A DNA stretch of 64,000 nt from Perspicuibacillus lycopersici. Lineage in GTDB: Bacteria; Bacillota; Bacilli; Bacillales; Caldibacillaceae. The translations under genes and the position numbers were made by a program. The stretch's first letter is position 1, and each line of letters opens with the position of its first letter. Positions 1 to 8,662 of this stretch are shown piece by piece. Location: the NCBI RefSeq assembly GCF_025660475.1, contig NZ_JAOUSF010000003.1:248001-312000 (forward strand). Reading direction: 5' to 3'. Under the pieces are notes generated by a model. It was not told the origin of the DNA. It searched no databases and saw nothing but the letters and a program-made list of their open reading frames with translations.

Positions 1-114
1 CATATCGAGGAGTTTTTTCTTCTTTTCCTCCTCTACTAATACTTTTCCACATGCCTCACATAAAACCGTACCATGCGGATTCACATGGCCACATTCGCAC
101 TTTATTTTATTCAT
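1..114 (-). CDS. resB: ResB cytochrome c biogenesis protein, N-terminal fragment
   Basis: Only the first 38 codons are inside the window; the gene runs off the left edge. The visible part starts at an ATG (112-114) and carries two cysteine pairs (CECG and CEACG) spaced like a zinc ribbon, followed by a lysine/glutamate-rich stretch. ResB proteins of several Bacillus species begin with such a ribbon before the membrane part. It follows resA directly, with a ribosome site AGGGAG in the 24-base gap, as expected for the resABC operon. ResB works with ResC in haem delivery to apocytochrome c at the outer face of the membrane. The identity rests on position and the ribbon, since the ResB core is not visible. 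Confidence 0.75.
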   Translation of the reverse strand, partial: MNKIKCECGHVNPHGTVLCEACGKVLVEEEKKKKLLDM

Positions 115-138
115 TTTCAAAAACTCCCTATTTAACAA

Positions 139-666
139 TTATGGTTTTATCATTTCCATATATTGTTGTACCATTTGTTCGTTCATTTCCCCTGTTATGT
201 ATTTAACAATTTTCCCATCAGGATTTATTAAAAATGTTGCTGGTAATGGATAAATCCCATATGCCTCTTGCACTTCTGCATCTTCGTCTACTACAATCGG
301 AAACGATAATCCATATTGATTTGCAAAGGTTTCAATTGCTAAATCGGTTTCTCCAACGTTAACCGCTAATACTTCCACACCTTGCTCCTTATATTTTTTA
401 TACTGGTTATCAACATATGGCATTTCTTTTTTACACGGCTTACAATATGTACCCCAAAAATTAAGGAATACCCCTTTTCCCTTATAATCGGAAAGCTTAT
501 ATTCCTTTCCATCCAAATCCGTTAAAACAAAATCGGGAGCTTTGTCGCCGACAGCTGCTACTTTTCTATCATCTTTCGTAAAGTTAGCATACAATGTGTA
601 AATAATCGCCACTGCTAAAAGAACCAATATAACCGTACGCCGAATTTGTCGATTCTTTTTATTCAC
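139..666 (-). CDS. resA: Thiol-disulfide oxidoreductase ResA
   Basis: A 175-residue membrane-anchored thioredoxin-fold protein that reduces the disulfide of apocytochrome c so that haem can be attached. One hydrophobic segment at about residues 11-27 serves as uncleaved anchor. The AhpC/TSA-type fold follows, with the active site YCKPCKKEMP near residue 75, where many relatives have WCxPC. The cis-Pro loop LPATF and the hydrophobic VFLNFWG strand are present. The start is GTG (664-666) with AGGAGGGG upstream. Length matches the family (about 175-180). It lies first in a resA-resB operon, downstream of rluB, the same order as in B. subtilis. Confidence 0.95.
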   Translation of the reverse strand: MNKKNRQIRRTVILVLLAVAIIYTLYANFTKDDRKVAAVGDKAPDFVLTDLDGKEYKLSDYKGKGVFLNFWGTYCKPCKKEMPYVDNQYKKYKEQGVEVLAVNVGETDLAIETFANQYGLSFPIVVDEDAEVQEAYGIYPLPATFLINPDGKIVKYITGEMNEQMVQQYMEMIKP

Positions 667-752
667 AAAACACCCCTCCTAAAACAGACCGTTTTTTGTT
701 AGATTATATCACTTGCCTCAAATAATATAGCGTTTACTTTATGAAGTTTTTG

Positions 753-794
753 TGACAGCTGGCTCTAAATTCCGAAATTTGTAACCAGCTGCCA
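753..794. repeat. Inverted repeat between rluB and resA
   Basis: Arms TGACAGCTGG (753-762) and CCAGCTGCCA (785-794) pair over 10 bases with one wobble, and AAATT/AATTT pair again inside the loop. There is no long T run on either side, so it is a poor intrinsic terminator. It may partly end rluB transcripts, act as a processing site in front of resA, or be a protein site; the sequence does not decide. Confidence 0.45.
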
Positions 795-805
795 TTGACT
801 TTTTC

Positions 806-1537
806 CTAAATTAAACTTCCTTTATTGGCAATTGTTCGTAGTTGCTTAATTTCATGTGGAGTAAGTACACGAGAATCACCAGGATTTAAACCGTGTAATG
901 TTAAAAAGGAAAATCGCTCCCTTTTTAATTTTAATACAGGAAATCCAATACTATCAAACATTCGACGAACTTGACGATTTCTACCTTCATGAATGGTAAT
1001 TTCAACAATCGCAGTATTTTTTTTCCGATCGCTAGATAAGAATTTTACTCGAGCTGGAGCTGTCATCCCGTCCTCCAGTCTTACACCCTTTTGTAATTTT
1101 TTTAAATCTTCCCGATTTGGAATTCCTTTTACTTTCGCAACGTAAGTTTTGTCTGTTTCAAACTTTGGATGCATTAAAAGATTCGCGAATTCGCCATCAT
1201 TTGTCATAATTAATAATCCAGATGTATCGTAATCTAGTCTACCTACCGGATAAATCCGTTGTTTTACTTGAGGGAAAAATTCCATTACTGTTTTTCTTCC
1301 CTTTTCATCATTTACAGAGGTGATAACTCCTCTTGGTTTGTAGAATAAAAAGTAAACTGGTTCTTCACCTTCTATTTTAACTCCATTTACCTCTATTTCA
1401 TCCTTAGGCGTAACTTTTATTCCTAATTCAGTAACTACCTTTCCATTAACAGTCACTCTACCTTCTTTTATTAGCTCCTCCGCTTTTCTTCTCGAAGCTA
1501 TACCTGCATGTGCTATTACTTTTTGTAATCTTTCCAA
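806..1537 (-). CDS. rluB: 23S rRNA pseudouridine synthase RluB
   Basis: A 243-residue enzyme of the RsuA/RluB/E/F family that isomerises a uridine in the peptidyl-transferase region of 23S rRNA. An S4 RNA-binding domain occupies about residues 1-60 (MERLQKVIAHAGIASRRKAE). The catalytic loop GRLDYDTSGLL lies near residue 100, with the aspartate nucleophile after the leucine. The C-terminal motif EGRNRQVRRMF is typical of the family. Length is normal (B. subtilis YpuL is about 230). It lies upstream of resA in the same direction, as in B. subtilis. Confidence 0.95.
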   Translation of the reverse strand: MERLQKVIAHAGIASRRKAEELIKEGRVTVNGKVVTELGIKVTPKDEIEVNGVKIEGEEPVYFLFYKPRGVITSVNDEKGRKTVMEFFPQVKQRIYPVGRLDYDTSGLLIMTNDGEFANLLMHPKFETDKTYVAKVKGIPNREDLKKLQKGVRLEDGMTAPARVKFLSSDRKKNTAIVEITIHEGRNRQVRRMFDSIGFPVLKLKRERFSFLTLHGLNPGDSRVLTPHEIKQLRTIANKGSLI

Positions 1538-1692
1538 AAGGTTGACACCCCTTTATTAATCTACATTAAGCTAAAATTTGTAATGGTTCTTCCTGCATGA
1601 ATTATGACATATATTCCACAGGAAAACAAAGAAAAAATATTTTCCATAGGAAAACAAGCAATAATAAATAAAAAAGCGAGAAAAATTTATAA

Positions 1693-1731
1693 AAAATAAA
1701 AAAACCGGGCGTATTATATTTTTCCCGGTTT
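1693..1731 (-). terminator. Terminator of the dacB-spmA-spmB operon
   Basis: On the minus strand, arms AAACCGGG and CCCGGTTT (1724-1731 and 1702-1709) enclose a 14-base loop and are followed by a run of seven T. It sits just downstream of spmB and so ends that operon before rluB. Confidence 0.85.
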
Positions 1732-1748
1732 CGAATCTCCTTACTATA

Positions 1749-2285
1749 TTAAATTGTACCAAAGAAGAGAGTAACGACAATGATACTAGCAATAATACCG
1801 ACTGCATCCGCAAGTAAGCCGATTTTCAGTGCATCCCCCATTTTTTTAATTCCTACAGCACCAAAGTAAACGGTAAGTACATAGAAGGTTGTATCGGTAC
1901 TTCCTTGGAGAACTGATGCTAGCCTACCAATAAATGAATCTGGTCCATAGGTAGCTATTAAGTCACTCGTCATGCCTAGTGCTGCTGTCCCTGATATCGG
2001 GCGGATAATTGCAAGAGGGACAATTTCTGCAGGAACACCAATAAATTCTAAAAAAGGTTTTATTAAATCGACAAAAAACTGTAACGCACCAGAAGCTCGG
2101 AATATTGCTATTGATACTAACATTCCAACTAGAAACGGGATAATTGAAATGGCGATTTTAATTCCTTCTTTCCCACCCTCAACAAAGGTTTCATATGTAG
2201 GAACCTTTTTCCACGTTCCATGCACTAATATAAAACCAATTAAAATAGGAATGAGCCATAAGGAAATAGTGGAAACCAATTGCAT
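1749..2285 (-). CDS. spmB: Spore maturation protein SpmB
   Basis: A 178-residue integral membrane protein, the same length as B. subtilis SpmB. It has about five hydrophobic segments and belongs to the nucleoside recognition (Gate) domain family. SpmA and SpmB are needed for full dehydration of the spore core; the transported substrate is not established. Visible family features include the GTAALGMTSDLI stretch near residue 100 and the polar KMGDALKIGLLADAVG region near the C-terminus. It starts directly after the spmA stop codon, so the two are probably translationally coupled. Expression in the mother cell from the promoter before dacB is inferred. Confidence 0.93.
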   Translation of the reverse strand: MQLVSTISLWLIPILIGFILVHGTWKKVPTYETFVEGGKEGIKIAISIIPFLVGMLVSIAIFRASGALQFFVDLIKPFLEFIGVPAEIVPLAIIRPISGTAALGMTSDLIATYGPDSFIGRLASVLQGSTDTTFYVLTVYFGAVGIKKMGDALKIGLLADAVGIIASIIVVTLFFGTI

Positions 2286-2879
2286 TTACTTCACCCCGCT
2301 TCGGTTTTTGCGGTTATAGAAAAAGCGATCGATAAAAATAGCGCCTAGTGTGGAGCAAATAGTTGCGATTAATGTTGGAAGGACAATTTCCGCTGGCGAT
2401 GCAGAATCATAATTCATGCGAATTGCAAGCACGGTGGTTGGAATAATCGTAAGACTTGATGTATTGATGACAAGGAAAGTAATCATTGATCGGCTAGCAG
2501 AATCTTTATCCCCATTCAGTTTTTTTAATTGTTCCATTGCTTTTATTCCTAATGGCGTTGCTGCGTTTCCTAGTCCAAACATATTAGCCATTAAGTTAGA
2601 CAAAATATACCCCATTGCTGGATGATCATCCGGAATATCAGGAAATAGCTTTTTTACGAATGGACGAAATAATTTTGCTAAAATATCAAGTAACCCGGAG
2701 CTTTGGGCAATTTTCATTAATCCTAGCCAAAACACAAGAACGCTTATTAATCCAATACATAGAGTTACTGCATCTTGCGCACCTTGAAAAACCGCTTTAT
2801 TCACATCGTCCATTGTCCCATTAAACATCGCAAATATAATTCCAATAATGGTCATTGCTACCCAAATATAATTAATCAT
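2286..2879 (-). CDS. spmA: Spore maturation protein SpmA
   Basis: A 197-residue membrane protein, partner of SpmB (B. subtilis SpmA is 196 residues). It has hydrophobic segments at about residues 1-20, 37-60 and in the C-terminal half, with the conserved nucleoside-recognition motif NLMANMFGLGNAATPLG near residue 100. It is needed with SpmB for spore core dehydration and heat resistance. Its ATG (2877-2879) overlaps the last 8 bases of dacB and its stop abuts spmB, so dacB-spmA-spmB form one tight operon. Confidence 0.93.
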   Translation of the reverse strand: MINYIWVAMTIIGIIFAMFNGTMDDVNKAVFQGAQDAVTLCIGLISVLVFWLGLMKIAQSSGLLDILAKLFRPFVKKLFPDIPDDHPAMGYILSNLMANMFGLGNAATPLGIKAMEQLKKLNGDKDSASRSMITFLVINTSSLTIIPTTVLAIRMNYDSASPAEIVLPTLIATICSTLGAIFIDRFFYNRKNRSGVK

Positions 2880-4023
2880 TTGCTTTTACCCCTATTATTG
2901 TTCCAAAAATCTGTTTTGCGACATCAAAAAATGACTTTTTCGTTTCAGCGTCTTCATATTTATAATAAATCGGCATCGTTTGAATTAATTTATCATCGAA
3001 ATATATTTCCGTTTTTCCTATAATTTCTGGAACATTTTCTGGATTTTTCTTCCAATTCTTTTTTGGTTTGATTAAGCGATACTCCACTTTAAATAAATCC
3101 TTTTCCTCATCCGTAATCGGATATTGATATGCACGTGCTAAATAGGCACGGTTTTTATAAATTGAGTTTTTAACGTCCTCAATATTTCCATCTTTAAGAA
3201 TCGTTTGATATTCGAAGTCAGAAAAAACAAATTCAAACATTCGAATATGCTCGTTCCAATCTCCTGAGGATGGGGAGTTTAACGTGACTGCTATTAAATC
3301 CATACCATCTTTAGATGCAGTGGATACAAGGGTTCGGTGCGCTTTCTTTGTATACCCTGTCTTCCCACCAGTAGAATATTTATAAAGACCGGTCAATAAG
3401 CGATTTTTATTGGTCCACTTTCTATCCCACTTGCTTGACGGATTTGGCGCATAGTGGACTTTTGTTCCGGCAATTTCCTTGTATTTATCATTTTGCATTG
3501 CATACTTTGTTAAAATTGCCATATCATACGCTGTCGAGTAGTGTTCATCAGAATCATCAAGTCCATGCGGATTTGCAAAATGAGTATTTTTCATTCCAAT
3601 TTGCGCTGCTTTTTCATTCATTAAATAAACAAACCCTTCCACACTCCCGCCAACGTATTCCGCTATAGCAACCGCAGCATCATTGCCTGAACGAAGCATT
3701 AAGCCGTAGACTAAATCCTCTAGTTTCATTTTTTCTTTCTCTTTTAAGTAAATCGAGGATCCTTCTGTATTCACAGCATTTTTGCTTATTGTTACCTCCT
3801 CATCCAGCTTTCCAGATTCAATCGCAATGATAGCCGTCATTATTTTTGTGATACTAGCTATTTTCATTGGCTCATTTGCATTTTTTTCAAAAAAGACTCG
3901 TCCCGTTTTTTGATCCATCACAATTGCGGCTGCTGAATTGACACTTACTGAAGCAAAGCTTTTTTTAGGAAACATGTGTATGATAAGTATAGATACTAAG
4001 AGAATGATTAGGAACCGTTTCAT
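2872..4023 (-). CDS. dacB: Sporulation D-alanyl-D-alanine carboxypeptidase DacB (PBP5*)
   Basis: A 383-residue secreted, low-molecular-weight penicillin-binding protein that trims pentapeptides in spore cortex peptidoglycan and so controls cross-linking. A signal peptide (MKRFLIILLVSILIIHMF..SFA) opens the protein. The three active-site motifs are visible: SITK (S-x-x-K), SGN, and KTG in GGKTGYTKK. The reading frame can be extended upstream to 4071, but that start would lie inside the sigma-E -10 box. The ATG at 4023 has GGGGGTG in front and gives a proper signal peptide and the family length. First gene of the dacB-spmA-spmB operon. Confidence 0.93.
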   Translation of the reverse strand: MKRFLIILLVSILIIHMFPKKSFASVSVNSAAAIVMDQKTGRVFFEKNANEPMKIASITKIMTAIIAIESGKLDEEVTISKNAVNTEGSSIYLKEKEKMKLEDLVYGLMLRSGNDAAVAIAEYVGGSVEGFVYLMNEKAAQIGMKNTHFANPHGLDDSDEHYSTAYDMAILTKYAMQNDKYKEIAGTKVHYAPNPSSKWDRKWTNKNRLLTGLYKYSTGGKTGYTKKAHRTLVSTASKDGMDLIAVTLNSPSSGDWNEHIRMFEFVFSDFEYQTILKDGNIEDVKNSIYKNRAYLARAYQYPITDEEKDLFKVEYRLIKPKKNWKKNPENVPEIIGKTEIYFDDKLIQTMPIYYKYEDAETKKSFFDVAKQIFGTIIGVKAND

Positions 4024-4070
4024 GTGCACCCCCATACTTGTCCATCGACTCCTTTTATTCGTTTTGTACA

Positions 4071-4099
4071 AGTGTATGGTTGGAGTACGTAAGATATGA
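4071..4099 (-). promoter_or_regulatory. Candidate sigma-E promoter of dacB
   Basis: On the minus strand, CATACACT (4071-4078) matches the sigma-E -10 consensus CATACAnT. TCATATC (4093-4099) lies exactly 14 bases upstream as the -35. The predicted start of transcription is near 4064, about 40 bases before the dacB ATG. dacB is a mother-cell sigma-E gene in B. subtilis. Confidence 0.7.
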
Positions 4100-4173
4100 T
4101 AAAAAATAAAAGTAACATTGTTTTTAAGCTGGCGAGCTTTAAATTATGTTTACTAGTCGATTCAAGAAATCCC

Positions 4174-4214
4174 CCAAAAAAATATCCATAAGTAATCAAT
4201 ACTTATGAATATTC
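4174..4214 (-). terminator. Terminator after scpB
   Basis: Arms AATATTCATAAGTA and TACTTATGGATATT pair with one mismatch on the minus strand and are followed by T7. It sits 12 bases after the scpB stop and separates scpAB from dacB. Confidence 0.85.
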
Positions 4215-4225
4215 CTTCTTACCCT

Positions 4226-4819
4226 TTATTCGATTGTGTCATCCACTCTTATTTGGTCAAAAAATAAGTCTGCTTCATCTTGTAAAAATTCTTCTTGATT
4301 TGTTTCCGGTAATGGTGGAAGCTCTTTAATATCCTTCAACCCAAAATAATCTAAAAATTCCTTTGTTGTACCGTATAGGATGGCTCGACCAGCACCCTCT
4401 GCTCGACCAACCTCTTGAATTAGTCCTTTTGCTACTAATGTTTGGATTGGACGATCTGTTTTCACTCCACGAATATCTTCAATCTCCGCTCTTGTAATCG
4501 GCTGTTTATAGGCAATAATGGTTAATGTTTCTAACCCAGCCTGCGATAATGTCGTCTGGTTTGGTACTTCTACTAATCGTTGTAAATATACGGCATGCTC
4601 TTTTTTTGTCGCTAATTGATAGGTTCCTGCTAACTGAATTAACGTAATCCCGCGATCTTCATTTTGATCATATTCCTGCTTTAATTCTTCCACAACAGCT
4701 TGTGCTTCAAACTCTTCTATATCCATTACTTTCATAATCTGCTTTAATGTTAACCCTTCATCACCAGCAGCAAATAATAAGCTTTCTAATATTCCTGTCC
4801 AATGAACAATTTTATTCAA
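4226..4819 (-). CDS. scpB: Segregation and condensation protein ScpB
   Basis: A 197-residue winged-helix protein that binds ScpA and, through it, the SMC ATPase to form the bacterial condensin acting at replication origins. Typical sequence blocks are [24 protein letters not shown] (residues about 90-113) and [17 protein letters not shown] (about 140-156), with an acidic tail. Length equals B. subtilis ScpB. Start is TTG (4817-4819) with AGAGGTG upstream. It is separated from scpA by 166 bases, an unusually wide gap for this pair, which holds a decayed dispersed repeat. Confidence 0.95.
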   Translation of the reverse strand: MNKIVHWTGILESLLFAAGDEGLTLKQIMKVMDIEEFEAQAVVEELKQEYDQNEDRGITLIQLAGTYQLATKKEHAVYLQRLVEVPNQTTLSQAGLETLTIIAYKQPITRAEIEDIRGVKTDRPIQTLVAKGLIQEVGRAEGAGRAILYGTTKEFLDYFGLKDIKELPPLPETNQEEFLQDEADLFFDQIRVDDTIE

Positions 4820-4928
4820 TCGTTTTCACCTCTACTAATGAATCTTATCTTTACTTAACCACTTTTGTTTCGGAAATGAAGGAGTATATTTAACTTTTGC
4901 CTTTTCTCATGCTAATAGGTTGTTGTTA

Positions 4929-4968
4929 ACAGAGCACAGACTGCAATTCCTCTGTGTATTCTGCTTAA
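4929..4968. repeat. Decayed dispersed repeat copy A (scpA-scpB gap)
   Basis: Read on the minus strand, AGCAGAATACACAGAG resembles AGCAGAATGAATACACGGAG at 21939-21958 with a 4-base loss, followed by GCAGTCTGTGCTC. It is the weakest member of the family described at 57022-57286. Confidence 0.35.
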
Positions 4969-4985
4969 CATACATTAATTCATCA

Positions 4986-5729
4986 TTACTTCTTATACTG
5001 TAACCAAATTTCTTCAAAGTTCCCTTTTTGTTGAAATTCAACACTGTCTCTTTTCATTAATTCTAAAATCGCTAGAAATGTAACAACAATGTATTCCTTT
5101 TCGGGATATGGAAATAAATCGAAGAAATTTACCCAATCGCCTACATTTACTAAGTGACTTTCTACTTCCTGCATCCGTTTTTCAATCGAGATTTCCTGCC
5201 TGGCAACTTTTGTATGCAATGGTTTTTGTAATTTTTGTCTTCGTAATAGTTTATTAAAGGCACCAAGCATATCATATATGGTTACCTTATTATCGATTTC
5301 TTCCACTGGAACATTCGTAGCATAATCGGATAAATCACTTGGTGGCTTTGTAAACATTAAGGAACGCTCTTTTTCCTTTTCTTTCAAATCATTTGCCGCT
5401 TCTTTATATTTTCGATATTCTATTAATCTAGAAACTAACTCCTCACGCGGATCTTCGATATATTCTTCTTCTAATAAATCGTCATCCCCGCTGTTTTCAT
5501 ACTTTGGAAGCAGCATTTGACTTTTAATTGCAAGCAAAGTAGCTGCCATTACAAGAAATTCACTAGCAACATCTAGCTCCAATTCTTTCATCGTATGAAT
5601 ATATAATAGATATTGATCGGTAATTTCCGACATCGGAATATCGTATATATCAATTTCTAAATGTTTTATTAAATGGAGGAGTAAATCGAGCGGGCCTTCA
5701 AACCCTGCAGTTTTAATATTTACTTGCAT
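4986..5729 (-). CDS. scpA: Segregation and condensation protein ScpA (kleisin)
   Basis: A 247-residue kleisin that bridges the SMC heads and binds ScpB, needed for chromosome segregation. The N-terminal block FEGPLDLLLHLIKHLEIDIYDIPM is the family signature, the acidic and charged linker (about residues 85-140) is typical, and the C-terminal winged helix includes VTFLAILELMKRDSVEFQQ. ATG at 5727-5729 follows a GGTGG site. Its upstream region (5730-5939) is shared with a divergent DUF309 gene. Confidence 0.95.
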   Translation of the reverse strand: MQVNIKTAGFEGPLDLLLHLIKHLEIDIYDIPMSEITDQYLLYIHTMKELELDVASEFLVMAATLLAIKSQMLLPKYENSGDDDLLEEEYIEDPREELVSRLIEYRKYKEAANDLKEKEKERSLMFTKPPSDLSDYATNVPVEEIDNKVTIYDMLGAFNKLLRRQKLQKPLHTKVARQEISIEKRMQEVESHLVNVGDWVNFFDLFPYPEKEYIVVTFLAILELMKRDSVEFQQKGNFEEIWLQYKK

Positions 5730-5939
5730 ACATTACCACCATTATTATCATTTATTTGTTAAACTATATTAAGTATAAAGGAAAACTTAACCTACTTCTA
5801 TCGTCTTTTGCTTAAACTGTTTCGATAGTTTATTGGTATTTCCTTATTTATCATCAGCAAACTGAAACCACCCAGCATATCCTTCGGGTGAGCAACGAGG
5901 TAAGCTTTGACTCCTATCGACTAGGAAAGGTGAATCAAC

Positions 5940-6461
5940 TTGAAAATTCCTTATGCATTAATTGACTATTTAGTACATTTCCACTGTAAAAGAGATTACT
6001 TCGAGTGTCATGAAATTTTAGAAGAATATTGGAAAAAGGAAGGGAAATCTAATAAAATATGGGTTGGCTTTATTCAAATTGCCGCAGCCTTTTATCACTA
6101 TCGCAGAAATAATTTTCGTGGTGCAAAAAAGCTGATGCAAAGTGCATACACTATTATGTGTGAAGAAGAAACGCAGTTAGAATCACTTGGTTTTGATCCT
6201 ATGCAGTTACTGCTGCAATTGAAGCAAACAATCCATCGGCTGAATCACTCCGATTCCTATAAAGCAATTCGACTTCCAATAAAACACGATACACTTTTAA
6301 AAAAATACATAAATGCTTGTAGACTCAACGGATTATCCTATCAAGAAACAATTGATGATGCGTATATTATTAACAAGCATCTGCTTCGTGACCGTTCGGA
6401 AATTATCCTAACGAGACAAGTGTCAATGCAAATGAAAAGTAGGAGTAGAAAAAATCTTTAA
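5940..6461 (+). CDS. ypuF: DUF309 family protein (YpuF-like)
   Basis: A 173-residue soluble protein. The signature HCKRDYFECHEILEEYWK at residues 14-31 defines the DUF309 family, whose function is not known. B. subtilis YpuF, 174 residues, sits at the same place between scpA and ribT. The start is TTG with AAAGGTG eight bases upstream. The remainder is helical and positively charged at the C-terminus (RSRKN). It is divergent from scpA and convergent with ribT, from which a two-way terminator separates it. Confidence 0.85.
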   Translation: MKIPYALIDYLVHFHCKRDYFECHEILEEYWKKEGKSNKIWVGFIQIAAAFYHYRRNNFRGAKKLMQSAYTIMCEEETQLESLGFDPMQLLLQLKQTIHRLNHSDSYKAIRLPIKHDTLLKKYINACRLNGLSYQETIDDAYIINKHLLRDRSEIILTRQVSMQMKSRSRKNL

Positions 6462-6465
6462 CACC

Positions 6466-6509
6466 TAAAAAAGCGGCTCGACTTTTAGCGTTAGTCTAAC
6501 CGCTTTTTC
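6466..6509. terminator. Bidirectional terminator between ypuF and ribT
   Basis: AAAAAGCGG and CCGCTTTTT form the stem ends with a further GACTTT/TTAGTC pairing inside. A and T runs on both sides allow use from either direction between convergent genes. Confidence 0.75.
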
Positions 6510-6519
6510 TTCATGATGA

Positions 6520-6873
<354 letters not shown>

Positions 6874-6931
6874 TCATTATATAAAACTAGTCTTTTCATT
6901 ATTTTTCCCTTAATTTCGATGAGTTATACTA

Positions 6932-7030
6932 TTAATTGCCATTGACAATAAAAGCCCAATAATATAGTCCCCATACAAGTCCTATAATTACTAGAAGGAC
7001 GAACAAGATTCCATTTTTCTTTTGCATCAT
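6932..7030 (-). CDS. Small membrane peptide, 32 residues
   Basis: ATG at 7028-7030 has a strong ribosome site (GGAGGGG) six bases upstream. The 32-codon frame begins MMQKKNGILFVLL and continues as one hydrophobic helix (about residues 7-27) ending VNGN, before a TAA at 6932. The layout is a basic N-terminus and a single membrane span. It lies between lysA and ribT in the same direction. I do not recognise a family. The good ribosome site and clean single-span design argue for a real gene; no homologue was checked. Confidence 0.6.
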   Translation of the reverse strand: MMQKKNGILFVLLVIIGLVWGLYYWAFIVNGN

Positions 7031-7143
7031 TAAAGCCCCTCCAAAAGAGAAACAAATACTCTACTATTTTACTATATTGTAGAGTATTAATCTATGTTTG
7101 ACCATAATTTTACAGAAAAAACGGCTATTTTTTAACAAAAATA

Positions 7144-8463
7144 TTATTTTTTTACGACTTCTTGGAGTGAAAGATCAAGTTTAATTAAATCTTCATATGT
7201 TTCTCGCTTCACTACAAGCTTCGCATGTCCTTGTTCTACAAAAACTACAGCAGGTCGCGGTAGTCGGTTATAATTACTAGCCATGGAATAGCCATACGCA
7301 CCTGTACAAAATACAGCTAAAACATCTCCAGCCTCCGCCTTCGGTAATGCTATATCCCAAATTAACATATCTCCTGATTCGCAGGCTTTACCGGCAATAG
7401 AAACCGTTTCCTCCGTTGCTTCTAGTACCTTATTAGCGATAATTGCTTCATATTTTGCTTGATACAATGCTGGGCGAATATTATCACTCATTCCACCATC
7501 TACTGAAACATAGTGGCGTACATCTGGTACTTCCTTTTGGGACCCAATCGTATATAATGTTGTTCCAGCATCACCGACAAGTGAACGGCCAGGCTCAATC
7601 CAAATTTCCGGCATTAAAAGATTGTGTGTCTCTACTTGTTTACTCACTTCGTGAATAATTGCTTCCACATAGTTTTCTGGCTCCATTGGATGATCACTAT
7701 CTGTATAGCGGATACCAAAACCTCCACCGACATTCAATATTTTTGGCTCATATTGAAGATCTGTCTTCCAGTTAATAAGATGGTCATAAATTTTTTCAAT
7801 GGCAATAATGAATCCTCTTGTTTCAAAAATTTGAGAGCCGATATGGCAATGGACGCCAAGAACATTTACAGTCGACAGCTCTAATGATTTTTGTAGCGCT
7901 TCTTTTGCTTGACCATTTTGAAGATCAAAACCAAATTTCGAATCTTCCTGTCCAGTTAGAATATATTCATGTGTATGTGCTTCAATACCCGGAGTAACCC
8001 GGAGTAATATATTGGCTTGCTTGTTTTTCCGTTTACAAATCTCATCTACTAATCCTAGCTCATAAAAATTATCCACAACAATACAACCGATATTACAATC
8101 TATTGCCATTTCCAATTCTGGATAGCTTTTATTGTTACCGTGAAAATGAATTTTTTCTGTTGGAAAATTAGCCTTTAATGCGGTATATAATTCTCCACCG
8201 GATACGACATCTAAGGATAACCCTTCTTCATTCATAATTTCTAAAATTGCAATAGTTGAAAATGCTTTACTAGCATAAGCTACTTGTCCGTTTATTTGGA
8301 GATTTTTAAATGTCCGTAGAAAGCTTCGTGCACGATTTCGGATTAATTCAATATCATAAACATATAGTGGTGTACCAAATTGCTTCGTCAGTTCAACGGT
8401 ATCACAGCCACCAATTTCTAAATTCCCTAGTTCATTTACACCCATTGTTCCATATAAAAACAT
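7144..8463 (-). CDS. lysA: Diaminopimelate decarboxylase LysA
   Basis: A 439-residue PLP enzyme of fold type III that decarboxylates meso-diaminopimelate to lysine, the last step of lysine synthesis. The PLP lysine lies in YASKAF near residue 66. HCHIGSQ, GGGFG, EPGRS and the CESGD motif, which supplies the dimer-interface cysteine, are all present. Length is normal. It follows the spoVA cluster in the same direction, as in B. subtilis, but a terminator after spoVAF and a 185-base gap suggest separate expression. I see no lysine riboswitch upstream. Confidence 0.96.
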   Translation of the reverse strand: MFLYGTMGVNELGNLEIGGCDTVELTKQFGTPLYVYDIELIRNRARSFLRTFKNLQINGQVAYASKAFSTIAILEIMNEEGLSLDVVSGGELYTALKANFPTEKIHFHGNNKSYPELEMAIDCNIGCIVVDNFYELGLVDEICKRKNKQANILLRVTPGIEAHTHEYILTGQEDSKFGFDLQNGQAKEALQKSLELSTVNVLGVHCHIGSQIFETRGFIIAIEKIYDHLINWKTDLQYEPKILNVGGGFGIRYTDSDHPMEPENYVEAIIHEVSKQVETHNLLMPEIWIEPGRSLVGDAGTTLYTIGSQKEVPDVRHYVSVDGGMSDNIRPALYQAKYEAIIANKVLEATEETVSIAGKACESGDMLIWDIALPKAEAGDVLAVFCTGAYGYSMASNYNRLPRPAVVFVEQGHAKLVVKRETYEDLIKLDLSLQEVVKK

Positions 8464-8631
8464 GCTCCATCTACTCCTTCTGTATCCAACCTTCCAACTA
8501 TGTCAGGGAGCAACCTTGCGTCCTTCGCTAAACAGTCCCTTACTTTTTTTAGGAGAAATCATCGATGCTTGCTAATGATATTCTCATTTTCGAATAAAAA
8601 AACCTTATCATAAGAATGATTGTATTGCAAC

Positions 8632-8662
8632 GGCAAAAACAGCCAGACTTACGTTGGCTGTT
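8632..8662 (-). terminator. Terminator at the end of spoVAF
   Basis: AACAGCCA and TGGCTGTT form an 8-base stem with a 9-base loop followed by TTT on the minus strand. The 5' arm overlaps the last codons and stop of spoVAF. The T run is short, so read-through into lysA is possible. Confidence 0.65.

Noticed and set aside
418-462. Unusual ResA active site (YCKPC instead of WCEPC)
   Set aside because: Lysine at this place is common in ResA of other Bacillus, and the Trp to Tyr change is conservative, so I did not list it as a finding.
8464-8648. Lysine riboswitch or T-box in front of lysA
   Set aside because: The gap is too short and lacks the L-box stems and any T-box AGGGTGGNACCGCG core.
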